Positions 1-7,747 of a stretch of 64,000 nt of DNA are shown piece by piece. Below the pieces are notes generated by a model. The model was not told where the DNA came from. It searched no databases and saw only the letters and a program-made list of their open reading frames with translations. The stretch is from Fimenecus sp045545735 (lineage in GTDB: Bacteria; Bacillota; Clostridia; Oscillospirales; Acutalibacteraceae): NCBI GenBank assembly GCA_045545735.1, contig JAZQBM010000001.1, positions 248,001-312,000 on the forward strand, written 5' to 3'. Numbering within the stretch: position 1 is the stretch's first letter; the number at the start of each line of letters is the position of its first letter. The translations under genes were made by a program, and so were the position numbers.

Positions 1-399
1 TTTTGCAGTTGTTACATCACATTCATCACTAAGTGCAATCCAGTCACCAAATGATGACATTCTATCAGTACCGCGAGCACGAGCGTAAGCACAAGCAAGT
101 GGAGAATCATCAAGGTCTTCTATATCATCAACAAAACAAGCTTTTTTAAGTGATTCGGGAAGTTTTACACCAACCGCAGCAGATGTAGGGCTAACATGCT
201 TGAATGATGTTGCTGCTGGCATACCTAAAATATCTTTAATTTCTTTTACAAGTTGCCATGAATTAAATGCATCAAGGAAGTTAATAAAACCAGGTCTGCC
301 ATTAAGGATTTCAATAGGAAGTTCTGAACCATCTTCCATGTAAATTTTTGATGGTTTCTGGTTAGGGTTACAACCATATTTAAGTTCAAATTCTTTCAT
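1..399 (-). CDS. purH: AICAR transformylase (stand-alone PurH C-terminal half), 3' part cut by window edge
   Basis: Formylates AICAR with 10-formyl-tetrahydrofolate, giving FAICAR, in cytoplasmic IMP synthesis. The first 133 codons are visible. They start at ATG 399 with a GGAG at 407-410, and the rest lies left of the window. Residues 65-77 (SFKHVSPTSAAVG) carry the Lys67-His68 pair that marks the transformylase active site of PurH. The protein opens directly with this half: the roughly 200-residue IMP cyclohydrolase domain that precedes it in ordinary bifunctional PurH is absent. The gene just upstream (purO) supplies that activity. It is the last gene seen in the purE-C-F-M-N-O-H operon. 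The identification rests on the motif and the context; the C-terminal part cannot be checked. Confidence 0.88.
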   Translation of the reverse strand, partial: MKEFELKYGCNPNQKPSKIYMEDGSELPIEILNGRPGFINFLDAFNSWQLVKEIKDILGMPAATSFKHVSPTSAAVGVKLPESLKKACFVDDIEDLDDSPLACAYARARGTDRMSSFGDWIALSDECDVTTAK

Positions 400-416
400 T
401 TACAATCTCCTTATCC

Positions 417-1133
417 TTATACATTCTTGTTTACAATTCTTGTATCAGCTTCACCTGTTGCTAAGTCAATATATCTAACAAAAAGTGAAACTTTATTATC
501 TTCATTAAGATTTTTCCAAATGATATCAGTCATTGTATCAATATCAACATTAGGTAATTCAAGAGTTTTTGGCTCACCTTCGAAGCTCGGAAGTGGGTTA
601 CCATCACATTTATATGTATGAATAAACTTAGCTCTGCCTGCAAGAGGATTTGAATAAGCATAAGTGTATCTTTGGCAAGATGAACCGTCACCGTCAGCAG
701 ACTTGAGAATTGACATTGCAAAATTCATATCATCATTTTCAAGACGAATAATACCTGAAATACGAGGTGTGTAATTAGGAGCATCGTCTTCAAATTCACG
801 AGTACGAAGTGCTTGCTCAAATGTCATTTGTCTGTCCATAAGTTCATAAATAGTATCAGTCTGGTCACCGTTTGTAACAATTGTCTTGTTGCCAAGTACT
901 CTTACAGGATAATAAATAATAAGATGTGGGTCTGTCATTTTAGACTCATCAAAAGCCTTTGTACGCATAGCGTCGCCTTCAGCAACAAAAACTCTGTTAC
1001 GACTGTTGACACTTCTGCCCATAATGAAATAAGCGGTAATTGCTTTCTTGCTATCAGCACTCTTGCCGATGATAATTCCTCTGCCGTGATAAGCAAGAGA
1101 ATTAAGTTCATTTTCAAGTGACTTGATTTCCAT
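417..1133 (-). CDS. purO: IMP cyclohydrolase, archaeal PurO type
   Basis: Closes the ring of FAICAR to IMP, the final step of de novo purine synthesis. The 238-residue product has no resemblance to the PurH cyclohydrolase domain. It matches the PurO family (NTN-hydrolase-like fold), first known from archaea: the N-terminus runs LAYHGRGIIIGKS, followed by AYFIMGRSVNSRNRVF and a PHLIIYYPVRVLG block. ATG 1133 has a GGAGG about 10 nt upstream. It lies 15 nt downstream of purN and 17 nt upstream of the transformylase gene, which lacks its own cyclohydrolase half, so the two together replace one bifunctional PurH. The family assignment comes from recognised sequence blocks and operon logic; the catalytic residues were not verified individually. 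Confidence 0.85.
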   Translation of the reverse strand: MEIKSLENELNSLAYHGRGIIIGKSADSKKAITAYFIMGRSVNSRNRVFVAEGDAMRTKAFDESKMTDPHLIIYYPVRVLGNKTIVTNGDQTDTIYELMDRQMTFEQALRTREFEDDAPNYTPRISGIIRLENDDMNFAMSILKSADGDGSSCQRYTYAYSNPLAGRAKFIHTYKCDGNPLPSFEGEPKTLELPNVDIDTMTDIIWKNLNEDNKVSLFVRYIDLATGEADTRIVNKNV

Positions 1134-1148
1134 TTGAAAAATCCTCCG

Positions 1149-1775
1149 TTATTTTATAATTGTTTTACCGTTTTCTACTACAATTTTATCATCACAGAAA
1201 AGTTGGACTGCTTTAGGAAGTATCTTCCATTCAGCCTGTTCCATAATTCTTTTCTGTAGTGTTTCAGGTGTATCGTCATTCATAACATCGACTGCTTTCT
1301 GCAAGATAATTGGTCCTGCATCACATTCAGCAGTAACAAAATGAACAGTAGCACCTGACACTTTGACGCCTTTTTTTAAAGCTTCTTCATGAACGTGCAA
1401 ACCATAAAACCCTTTTCCGCAGAATGACGGAATGAGTGCAGGATGCACATTAATCATTTTATTCTGAAAAGCATCACAAACATTTTCATCAAGAATTGTC
1501 ATAAAGCCTGCATACACGATTAAATCAGCTTTTTCTTCAATAAGAACGTCACGCATAGCACAACTATATGACGCAATATCTGAATATTCTTTTCTTATAA
1601 GTGTACGAGTTTTAATTCCATTATTTTCAGCACGAGTAAGGGCATAAGCATCAGCTTTTGAAGCAATTACACAAGTAATTTTTCCGTTACCTAACTCCCC
1701 TCTTTTTTCGGCATCAATAAGTGCCTGCAGATTTGTTCCGCCACCAGATACAAGGACAACTATTCTCTTACACAT
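1149..1775 (-). CDS. purN: Phosphoribosylglycinamide formyltransferase
   Basis: Formylates GAR with 10-formyl-tetrahydrofolate in IMP synthesis. The 208-residue protein is of normal family length. It shows the N-terminal VLVSGGGTNLQAL phosphate-binding segment and the catalytic triad of this fold: Asn109 and His111 in INVHPALIPSF and Asp152 in ECDAGPII. The start ATG overlaps the purM stop by one base (ATAATG), so translation is probably coupled to purM. The third purine formyl transfer enzyme, the stand-alone transformylase, lies two genes downstream, so both folate-dependent steps are in this operon. Confidence 0.96.
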   Translation of the reverse strand: MCKRIVVLVSGGGTNLQALIDAEKRGELGNGKITCVIASKADAYALTRAENNGIKTRTLIRKEYSDIASYSCAMRDVLIEEKADLIVYAGFMTILDENVCDAFQNKMINVHPALIPSFCGKGFYGLHVHEEALKKGVKVSGATVHFVTAECDAGPIILQKAVDVMNDDTPETLQKRIMEQAEWKILPKAVQLFCDDKIVVENGKTIIK

Positions 1776-2821
1776 TATAAAAGCACCTTCTCATCGCCTT
1801 CAATAATTTCACCAATTACATATGCGTCAATGCCGTTTTCTTTTAGGATTGAAAGTGAAAGTTCTACTTCATTAGCTGGTACTACAATGCTCATACCAAC
1901 GCCCATATTATATGTATTATACATATCACGTTCAGGAATATTACCCCATTTAGCAATAACATCAAAGATAGGAAGTACCTTTACAGCAGATTTATCAATC
2001 TTTGCACACAATCCATCAGGAATTGAACGAGGAATATTTTCGTAGAATCCACCACCTGTAATGTGAGAAATTCCCTTAACATTAACTTTTTCAATAAGAG
2101 CAAGAACGGGCTTAACATAAATCTTTGTAGGAACAAGCAAAGCCTCTGCTATACTCTTACCACCCAACTCTTCACGTTCTACATAAAGTTCGGGATTATT
2201 ATTGTCGATGTCAAAAACCTTACGGCATAAGCTAAAACCGTTAGAATGAATACCGGTTGAAGGAAGGGCAATAACCACGTCACCCACAGCCATCTTACTA
2301 TTATCAATCATTTTAGGCTTATCTACCACGCCTACCGCAAATCCTGCAAGGTCGTAGTCTTCCACAGGCATCAAACCGGGATGCTCTGCTGTTTCACCAC
2401 CAATAAGTGCAGCACCTGACTGTACACAACCTTCGGCAACACCACTAACGATTTCTGCAATCTTTTCAGGATAATTTTTGCCACAAGCAATATAATCCAA
2501 AAAGAATAAAGGTTTTGCACCAACACAGATAATATCATTCACACACATAGCAACTGCATCAATGCCAATTGTATCATGCTTATCCATAAGAATAGCTAAT
2601 TTAACCTTAGTACCGCAACCGTCAGTACCTGAAACAGAAATAGGATGTTCCATTCCAGCAACACAGCTAAGGTCAAAGCAGCCACCGAAACCACCTACAT
2701 CATCCACAGAACCCTCGTTACGAGTTCTTGCAACGTGCTTTTTCATAAGTTCAACAGCTTTATAACCAGCAGTAATATCAACACCGGCTGCTGCATAGCT
2801 TTCTGACATAGAATTTTTCAT
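1775..2821 (-). CDS. purM: Phosphoribosylformylglycinamidine cyclo-ligase (AIR synthetase)
   Basis: ATP-dependent ring closure of FGAM to AIR. The 348 residues match the family length. Recognisable blocks are YAAAGVDITAGYKAVELMK at the N-terminus, the GTDGCGTKVKLA substrate loop, DTIGIDAVAMCVNDI, and SHITGGGFYENIPR in the second half. ATG 2821 follows AAGGAG with 7-nt spacing. It lies 33 nt downstream of the purF stop and overlaps purN by one base. Nothing unusual is seen in the sequence. Confidence 0.96.
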   Translation of the reverse strand: MKNSMSESYAAAGVDITAGYKAVELMKKHVARTRNEGSVDDVGGFGGCFDLSCVAGMEHPISVSGTDGCGTKVKLAILMDKHDTIGIDAVAMCVNDIICVGAKPLFFLDYIACGKNYPEKIAEIVSGVAEGCVQSGAALIGGETAEHPGLMPVEDYDLAGFAVGVVDKPKMIDNSKMAVGDVVIALPSTGIHSNGFSLCRKVFDIDNNNPELYVEREELGGKSIAEALLVPTKIYVKPVLALIEKVNVKGISHITGGGFYENIPRSIPDGLCAKIDKSAVKVLPIFDVIAKWGNIPERDMYNTYNMGVGMSIVVPANEVELSLSILKENGIDAYVIGEIIEGDEKVLL

Positions 2822-2854
2822 TTTAGTTCTCCTTTTGAAGAATTATTATTTTAA

Positions 2855-4279
2855 TTAACCTTTACCATTCCAACAGTAAGTACAAATCTTATCTGCAGGA
2901 AGGCCAATTGCTTTAATTATTCCGTCAATGGACTGGAATTCAAGTGATGTGAAATGTAATTTATCACAAATTGCTTGTCTAAGTTTCTTTCCACGTTCAG
3001 TTGAAGAATCAATGTACTCATCAATGTACTTAAATCCTTCTTCACCTTCAAGCTCCATAATTGTGCTACGTGCAATCAATTCCATATCGGAAGTAGCACG
3101 AGAAAAATTAAGAAATTTACAACCATACATTATTGGCGGACAAGCTGAACGGATATGCACTTCTTTTGCACCATTTTCATAAAGAAATTCAACTGTTTCA
3201 CGAAGTTGAGTTCCTCTCACAATACTATCATCAACGAAAAGTAACTTTTTATCTTTAATTAAATCGTGAACAGGAATCTGTTTCATTTTTGCCACTCGAT
3301 TTCTCTCACTTTGGTTTGAAGGAGTAAAACTTCTTGACCAAGTTGGCGTATATTTAATAAACGGACGTGCAAACTGCACACCGCTTTCATTAGCATAACC
3401 AATCGCATGTGGTGTACCGGAATCCGGAACACCGCTTACATAATCGATGTCCTGCGAAATTCCTGCCTTTTTATCAGCTTTTGCCATAATCTTGCCGTTT
3501 TCATATCGCATTACTTCAACATTTTTGCCTTCATAACAAGATGTTGAATAACCATAATATGACCAAAGAAATGCACAAATTTTCATCTCTTTGCCGGGCT
3601 CTTTAAGTATCTTACATTCATTAGCTGAAAGTTCAACAACTTCACCCGGTCCAAGTTCTTTATAATCAGCAAAACCTAACTTTTTATAAGCAAAATCTTC
3701 AAACGAAACACAATAACCATCATCACAATGACCAACTAATACCGGAATTCTACCTAATCTATCGCGTGCAGCTATAATTTTACCTTTAACAGTTAAGATT
3801 AAAATTGAAGCAGAACCTTCAATAAGACTTTGTGCAAAGGCAATGCCATCTGCAAAATTATCTTTTTGGTTAATCATTGCTGCAACAAGTTCAGTAGAGT
3901 TAATACCCTCATTAGTCATCGCACCAAAATGACCGCCATGTGAAAACAGATATTCATCAACAAGTTTTTCTTTGTTATTGATTAAACCAATAATGCAAAT
4001 TGCGTATAATCCAAGTTTTGAACGCACAAGCAATGGTTGTGCATCAGAATCACTGATGCAACCAATTGCCGCTTTTCCTTTCATTTGATTTGAAATATTT
4101 TCAAATTTTGTTCTGAAAGGAGAATTTTCAATTTTATGAATTTTTCGTTGTAAACCGATACATTCGTCATAAGCTGCCATACCGCCACGACGAGTACCAA
4201 GATGAGAGTGATAGTCAGTTCCAAAAAAAACATCTAAGACTGTGTCATTTTTGCTGACTGCACCGAAGAAACCACCCAT
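2855..4279 (-). CDS. purF: Amidophosphoribosyltransferase homologue lacking the glutaminase cysteine
   Basis: PurF makes phosphoribosylamine from PRPP and a nitrogen donor, the committing step of the pathway. The 474-residue product has an intact phosphoribosyltransferase half with the PRPP loop KLLFVDDSIVRGTQ at 345-358. Cysteines at 235, 380/387 and 466/469 (CTYC near the C-terminus) are placed like the Fe-S ligands of the Bacillus-type enzyme. The N-terminus reads MGGFFGAVS where active family members have MCG after processing, so the nucleophile is Gly. The GH-x-RY segment is replaced by AIGCISDSDAQPL (71-83), and the NG of the oxyanion region reads IIG (96-98). From this I infer that the glutaminase is dead and that ammonia, or a partner, supplies nitrogen. 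The start is supported by AGAGG upstream of ATG 4279. It lies between purC and purM. Confidence 0.88.
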   Translation of the reverse strand: MGGFFGAVSKNDTVLDVFFGTDYHSHLGTRRGGMAAYDECIGLQRKIHKIENSPFRTKFENISNQMKGKAAIGCISDSDAQPLLVRSKLGLYAICIIGLINNKEKLVDEYLFSHGGHFGAMTNEGINSTELVAAMINQKDNFADGIAFAQSLIEGSASILILTVKGKIIAARDRLGRIPVLVGHCDDGYCVSFEDFAYKKLGFADYKELGPGEVVELSANECKILKEPGKEMKICAFLWSYYGYSTSCYEGKNVEVMRYENGKIMAKADKKAGISQDIDYVSGVPDSGTPHAIGYANESGVQFARPFIKYTPTWSRSFTPSNQSERNRVAKMKQIPVHDLIKDKKLLFVDDSIVRGTQLRETVEFLYENGAKEVHIRSACPPIMYGCKFLNFSRATSDMELIARSTIMELEGEEGFKYIDEYIDSSTERGKKLRQAICDKLHFTSLEFQSIDGIIKAIGLPADKICTYCWNGKG

Positions 4280-4291
4280 AAAATATACCTC

Positions 4292-4972
4292 TTATGCAAA
4301 GAAAAGCTCTGAAAGTGTCATTGGGTCAATATATTTACCATCTTTATAAACACGCATATTTCCTGATGCGATTTCATCGATAAGCATTACATTGCCGTCT
4401 GGGTCATAACCAAACTCAAACTTAATGTCATAAAGAACAAGGCCTTTTTCTTTAAGGTCATCAGCAACAATCTGAGTAATTTTCTGAGTCATTTCTTTAA
4501 TATCTTCATATTGTTTGTCAGTCATAATGCCAAGTGCTACAAGAGCGTCTTTTGTTACAAGTGGGTCACCTTTTGCATCATCTTTAAATGTTGTTTCAAC
4601 GTATGCAGGAAGGTCAGCACCATCTTCAATATAATCGCCATAACGACGAATAAAGCTTCCAACAGCTTTATGACGGCAGATAACTTCAAGACCTTTACCA
4701 AACACTTTTGCTGGGAGCACTTCCATTGTTGTATCCTGAAGGTTAGCACTTACATAGTGTGTTTTAATGCCAGCTGCGTTAACTTTTTCAAAGAAGTAAA
4801 TTGACATACGGAGATTAACATCACCAACACCGTCAATTGTAAGGCCTACTGAGTTTTCGCCTGGGTCAAAAACGCCATCTTTACCTGTGCAATCATCTTT
4901 AAACTTAAGAAGACAGTTGCCATTTTCGAGTTTAAATACATCCTTTGTTTTACCTGTGTAAATCTTTTCCAT
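4292..4972 (-). CDS. purC: SAICAR synthetase
   Basis: Ligates aspartate to CAIR with ATP hydrolysis. At 226 residues it is the short bacterial form. The N-terminal MEKIYTGKTKDVFKLENG is the nucleotide-binding start typical of PurC. EVICRHKAVGSFIRRYG, VLYDIKFEFGYDPDG and LIDEIASGNMRVY are the conserved substrate and metal segments. It is second in the operon, about 40 nt after purE and 12 nt before purF. No anomaly is seen. Confidence 0.97.
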   Translation of the reverse strand: MEKIYTGKTKDVFKLENGNCLLKFKDDCTGKDGVFDPGENSVGLTIDGVGDVNLRMSIYFFEKVNAAGIKTHYVSANLQDTTMEVLPAKVFGKGLEVICRHKAVGSFIRRYGDYIEDGADLPAYVETTFKDDAKGDPLVTKDALVALGIMTDKQYEDIKEMTQKITQIVADDLKEKGLVLYDIKFEFGYDPDGNVMLIDEIASGNMRVYKDGKYIDPMTLSELFFA

Positions 4973-5013
4973 AGTTTTTTACTCCTTTATATGAAAATAA
5001 AATTATTAGTGAA

Positions 5014-5502
5014 TTAAAGTTTTGACATTACTTCGTCATTCTTTTTAAGAACTGTTTCAGCAGCAGAAACTCTAATAGCATCAAGTTTATCTGCCAACTC
5101 TTTATCTTCAACCGCAATAATCTGTGCTGCAAGTAAAGCGGCATTTGCACCACCATTGATTGCAACAGTTGCAACAGGAATTCCTGATGGCATTTGAACA
5201 GTTGAAAGAAGTGCATCCAAACCGTCAAGATACTGTGATGCACAAGGAATACCGATAACCGGTAATGTTGTGTTTGCAGCTATAGCACCAGCAAGATGTG
5301 CTGCCATACCTGCAGCTGCAATAATTGCACCATAACCATTATCACGTGCATTTACTGAGAATTCACGAGCCTGTTCGGGTGTTCTGTGTGCTGAATAAAT
5401 ATTTACAGTATATGGAATTTTCAAGTCATCTAAAACAGCAGTTGCTTTTCTAATAATTGGAAGGTCGCTGTCGCTACCCATTACTATACCAACTTTTTTC
5501 AT
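5014..5502 (-). CDS. purE: N5-carboxyaminoimidazole ribonucleotide mutase
   Basis: Converts N5-CAIR to CAIR (class I PurE). The 162-residue protein has the substrate loop VGIVMGSDSDLPI near the N-terminus, SAHRTPEQ with the catalytic His, and AGMAAHLAGAIAANTTLPVIGIP. The start is ATG 5502, because GGAGG lies 6 nt upstream. A TTG four codons earlier overlaps that SD and is rejected. No purK lies beside it, so either PurK is elsewhere or the enzyme acts directly with CO2, which the sequence does not settle. It is the first gene of the operon, directly behind the ZTP riboswitch and its terminator. Confidence 0.96.
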   Translation of the reverse strand: MKKVGIVMGSDSDLPIIRKATAVLDDLKIPYTVNIYSAHRTPEQAREFSVNARDNGYGAIIAAAGMAAHLAGAIAANTTLPVIGIPCASQYLDGLDALLSTVQMPSGIPVATVAINGGANAALLAAQIIAVEDKELADKLDAIRVSAAETVLKKNDEVMSKL

Positions 5503-5512
5503 AATTACCTCC

Positions 5513-5562
5513 AAAAAAACGCAAATGGACAGTCCTATCCTGAATTACAAGTAGAACTGCCC
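5513..5562 (-). terminator. Riboswitch-controlled intrinsic terminator ahead of purE
   Basis: On the minus strand, GGGCAGTTCTA (5562-5552) pairs with TAGGACTGTCC (5537-5527) through Watson-Crick and G-U pairs. A run of seven T follows at 5519-5513, just before the purE SD. The T run is offset a few bases from the stem, so its strength is uncertain. The 5' arm begins in the last GGGC of the ZTP aptamer, so ligand-bound aptamer and terminator should exclude each other. Confidence 0.65.
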
Positions 5563-5627
5563 AGACGGTCGACTAATTAATCCGTGCTCCTCTGTGGTGC
5601 TCCACTTTAATCCGTCAGTCACACGGC
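5559..5627 (-). ncRNA. ZTP (pfl) riboswitch aptamer
   Basis: Read on the minus strand, the segment contains the hallmarks of the ZTP/ZMP riboswitch: CGTGTGACTGACGG at the 5' side, a GTGG-AGCA-CCAC hairpin, the purine-rich GAGGAGCACGG, and after a short linker the 3' module CCGTCTGGGC. GACGG and CCGTC are complementary and give the long-range pairing expected for the pseudoknot. ZTP/ZMP accumulates when 10-formyl-tetrahydrofolate runs short, and this aptamer class usually switches purine and folate genes on. The position, 57 nt ahead of purE and overlapping a terminator, fits that role. Confidence 0.9.
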
Positions 5628-5647
5628 AATATTAAAATAACACAAAT

Positions 5648-5677
5648 ATTATAATATATTTTATCGTTTAATGTCAA
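5648..5677 (-). promoter_or_regulatory. Sigma-A promoter of the pur operon
   Basis: On the minus strand, TTGACA (5677-5672) and TATAAT (5653-5648) are both perfect hexamers, separated by 18 nt. Transcription would start about 15 nt before the ZTP aptamer. No strong terminator is visible after pyrI, so some read-through from the pyr operon is possible. Confidence 0.8.
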
Positions 5678-5735
5678 TTAAACAGTAAAAAACGAGTGCC
5701 GAAATTTTAACTGTTTTCATCATAATTTTTGTGTA

Positions 5736-6152
5736 TTATTTTGCTTTGCTCTCACAATAAAGGCAACGATAAACTCTGTTTTCTTTATCTCTTAATGTAA
5801 AAATGTGTGGTAATTCCTGCTCAACAGTAGTTATACAACGAGGATTCTTGCATTTAATTACATTTTCAATTCTTTCAGGAATATCAATGTTCTGTCTTTT
5901 AGCAAGTTTACCATCTTTGATAATATTAACGGTAACACCAGGGTCAAGATAGCCAAGTGCATCCATGTTAATATCAATAACTCTATCAATTTTAATTATA
6001 TCTTTTCTACCCATTTTAACGCTTTCGGCATTTTTAATTAGTGCCACTTGACAATCAAGTTTATCAAGACCTAGAAAATTGTAAAGAGTCATTCCGTGAC
6101 CTGCTGTGATATGGTCAATAACGATTCCGTCTTTAATTTGTCCGATAATCAT
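5736..6152 (-). CDS. pyrI: Aspartate carbamoyltransferase regulatory subunit
   Basis: Nucleotide-binding, zinc-containing regulatory chain that assembles with PyrB. The 138-residue protein has the N-terminal allosteric domain (IDHITAGHGMTLYNFLGL). It ends in a zinc domain with cysteine pairs CKNPRC and CLYC, the four ligands expected in PyrI. The start follows GGAGG, and the pyrB stop lies immediately before the gene, with no spacing between them. Its presence means this ATCase is probably of the class with CTP/ATP control of the catalytic trimer. It is the last gene of the pyr operon. Confidence 0.96.
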   Translation of the reverse strand: MIIGQIKDGIVIDHITAGHGMTLYNFLGLDKLDCQVALIKNAESVKMGRKDIIKIDRVIDINMDALGYLDPGVTVNIIKDGKLAKRQNIDIPERIENVIKCKNPRCITTVEQELPHIFTLRDKENRVYRCLYCESKAK

Positions 6153-7067
6153 TTATTTTACCTCCAACAATTTCATAATTAAAGCCATTCTGATAAACTT
6201 ACCATTGTTAACCTGTCTAAAATAACAAGCTCTTGGGTCTTTATCAACTGCAACAGAAATCTCATTTACACGTGGGAGTGGGTGCATAACGCATAAATCC
6301 TCTTTTGCAGTTTCAAGCTTCTGTGGTGTAAGAATATAGCTATCTTTAAGACGAATATAGTCTTGTTCATTGAAGAAACGCTCACGCTGAACTCTTGTCA
6401 TATAAAGAATATCAAGTTCCGGCATAGCATCTTCAAGAGAAGTTGTTTCAACATACTCAAGATTTTTAGCTTCAAGTTCTGTTTGTTTAATGTATTCAGG
6501 AACTTTTAATTCTTCAGGTGAAATAAGTACAAATTTTACATTGTTATATCTTGACATTGCACCGATAAGTGAATGAACCGTTCTGCCGAATTTTAAGTCA
6601 CCACAAAAACCGATAGTAAGATTGTCAAATCTACCTTTTTCACGCTGAATTGTAAGCAAATCAGTAAGTGTCTGTGTTGGATGATTATGACCGCCGTCAC
6701 CTGCATTGATTACAGGAATATCAGTGTTCATAGCAGCAACCATTGGTGCACCCTCTTTAGGATGACGCATTGCAATAATATCTGCATAATAACCAACTGT
6801 TTTTATTGTATCAGCAACACTCTCGCCTTTTGCAGATGATGAACTTTGTGCTTCTGAAAAACCGAGAACATTGCCACCTAAATTAAACATTGCAGATTCA
6901 AAACTAAGTCTTGTTCTTGTTGATGGCTCAAAGAAAAGTGTAGCAAGTATTTTGCCTTTACACTTCTCGCTGTATTTTGCGGGATTGTCAATTATATCAT
7001 TAGCAACAGCAATGAGTTCATCAATCTCATTAACTGAAAGCTCCTGAATATCAATAAGACTTCTCAT
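6153..7067 (-). CDS. pyrB: Aspartate carbamoyltransferase catalytic subunit
   Basis: Condenses carbamoyl phosphate and aspartate to carbamoyl aspartate, the committed pyrimidine step. The 304-residue protein shows the carbamoyl-phosphate motif FFEPSTRTRLSFESAM, the HPxxGAPMVAAMN region with GDGGHNHPTQTL, and HPLPRVNEI near the C-terminus. AAGGGAG precedes ATG 7067. It is co-transcribed with pyrI, its regulatory partner. The carbamoyl-phosphate synthetase genes are not in the window. Confidence 0.97.
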   Translation of the reverse strand: MRSLIDIQELSVNEIDELIAVANDIIDNPAKYSEKCKGKILATLFFEPSTRTRLSFESAMFNLGGNVLGFSEAQSSSSAKGESVADTIKTVGYYADIIAMRHPKEGAPMVAAMNTDIPVINAGDGGHNHPTQTLTDLLTIQREKGRFDNLTIGFCGDLKFGRTVHSLIGAMSRYNNVKFVLISPEELKVPEYIKQTELEAKNLEYVETTSLEDAMPELDILYMTRVQRERFFNEQDYIRLKDSYILTPQKLETAKEDLCVMHPLPRVNEISVAVDKDPRACYFRQVNNGKFIRMALIMKLLEVK

Positions 7068-7078
7068 AAATATCTCCC

Positions 7079-7735
7079 TTATTCTTTAGCACCATTTACT
7101 TCAAGGTACTTTTTAATTCTTTCAACATTTTCACGGTTCTTTTCGTCTTCTTCAAGATATTCAATAATGTCATAAACATCAACTACTGAATATACAGGGA
7201 ATCCGTATTCTTCGCCGACTTCAGCCATAGCAGATTTTTCAGTCTGGCCTTTTTCTTTTCTATCAACCATTACGAATGTAGCAGCAACTTTCGTGCCTTT
7301 AAGACCTGAAAGAATTGACATACTTTCACGAATTGCTGTACCTGCCGTAATAACATCTTCTACGATAACGATTTCTTCGCCTTCTTGTGGCTTATAACCA
7401 ACGAAAACGCCACCTTCACCGTGGTCTTTTTCTTCTTTACGATTGAAGAAGAAAGGAACATCAAGTCCGTTTTTAGCAAGTGCGACTGCAACTGAAACTG
7501 CAATTGGAATACCTTTATATGCAGGTCCATAAAGGACAGTCTTTTTGTTACCTACTTTTTCAAAATATGCTTTTGCGTAGAATTCGCCTAATTTGCAAAT
7601 CTGTTCGCCTGTTTTAATATCGCCTGCATTAATAAAATATGGAATTTTTCTACCACTTTTAGCAGTAAAATCACCAAATTTAAGCACGCCTGCACCTTCT
7701 AAAAACTGTATAAACTCTCTTTTATATGCTTCCAT
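7079..7735 (-). CDS. pyrE: Orotate phosphoribosyltransferase
   Basis: Transfers phosphoribosyl from PRPP to orotate. The 218-residue protein carries the PRPP-binding loop EIVIVEDVITAGTAIRES and an N-terminal FGDFTAKSGRKIPYFINAG orotate/phosphate region. ATG 7735 has AAGGAGA at normal spacing. It sits between pyrF and pyrB, 12 nt after the former. The C-terminus is charged, with a coiled-looking EYLEEDEKNRENVERIKKYL tail. Confidence 0.96.
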   Translation of the reverse strand: MEAYKREFIQFLEGAGVLKFGDFTAKSGRKIPYFINAGDIKTGEQICKLGEFYAKAYFEKVGNKKTVLYGPAYKGIPIAVSVAVALAKNGLDVPFFFNRKEEKDHGEGGVFVGYKPQEGEEIVIVEDVITAGTAIRESMSILSGLKGTKVAATFVMVDRKEKGQTEKSAMAEVGEEYGFPVYSVVDVYDIIEYLEEDEKNRENVERIKKYLEVNGAKE

Positions 7736-7747
7736 TGTAATATCTCC

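Noticed and set aside
4292..4972. Frameshifted or fused purC/purF
   Set aside because: Both genes have normal lengths, SD sequences and complete motif order; the PurF oddity is substitution of active-site residues, not a break.
5513..5677. Guanine (purine) riboswitch or PurR box as control of the pur operon
   Set aside because: The conserved blocks (TGACTGACGG, GAGGAGCACGG, CCGTCTGGGC) are those of the ZTP aptamer; no purine-riboswitch core or paired PurBox repeats were seen.
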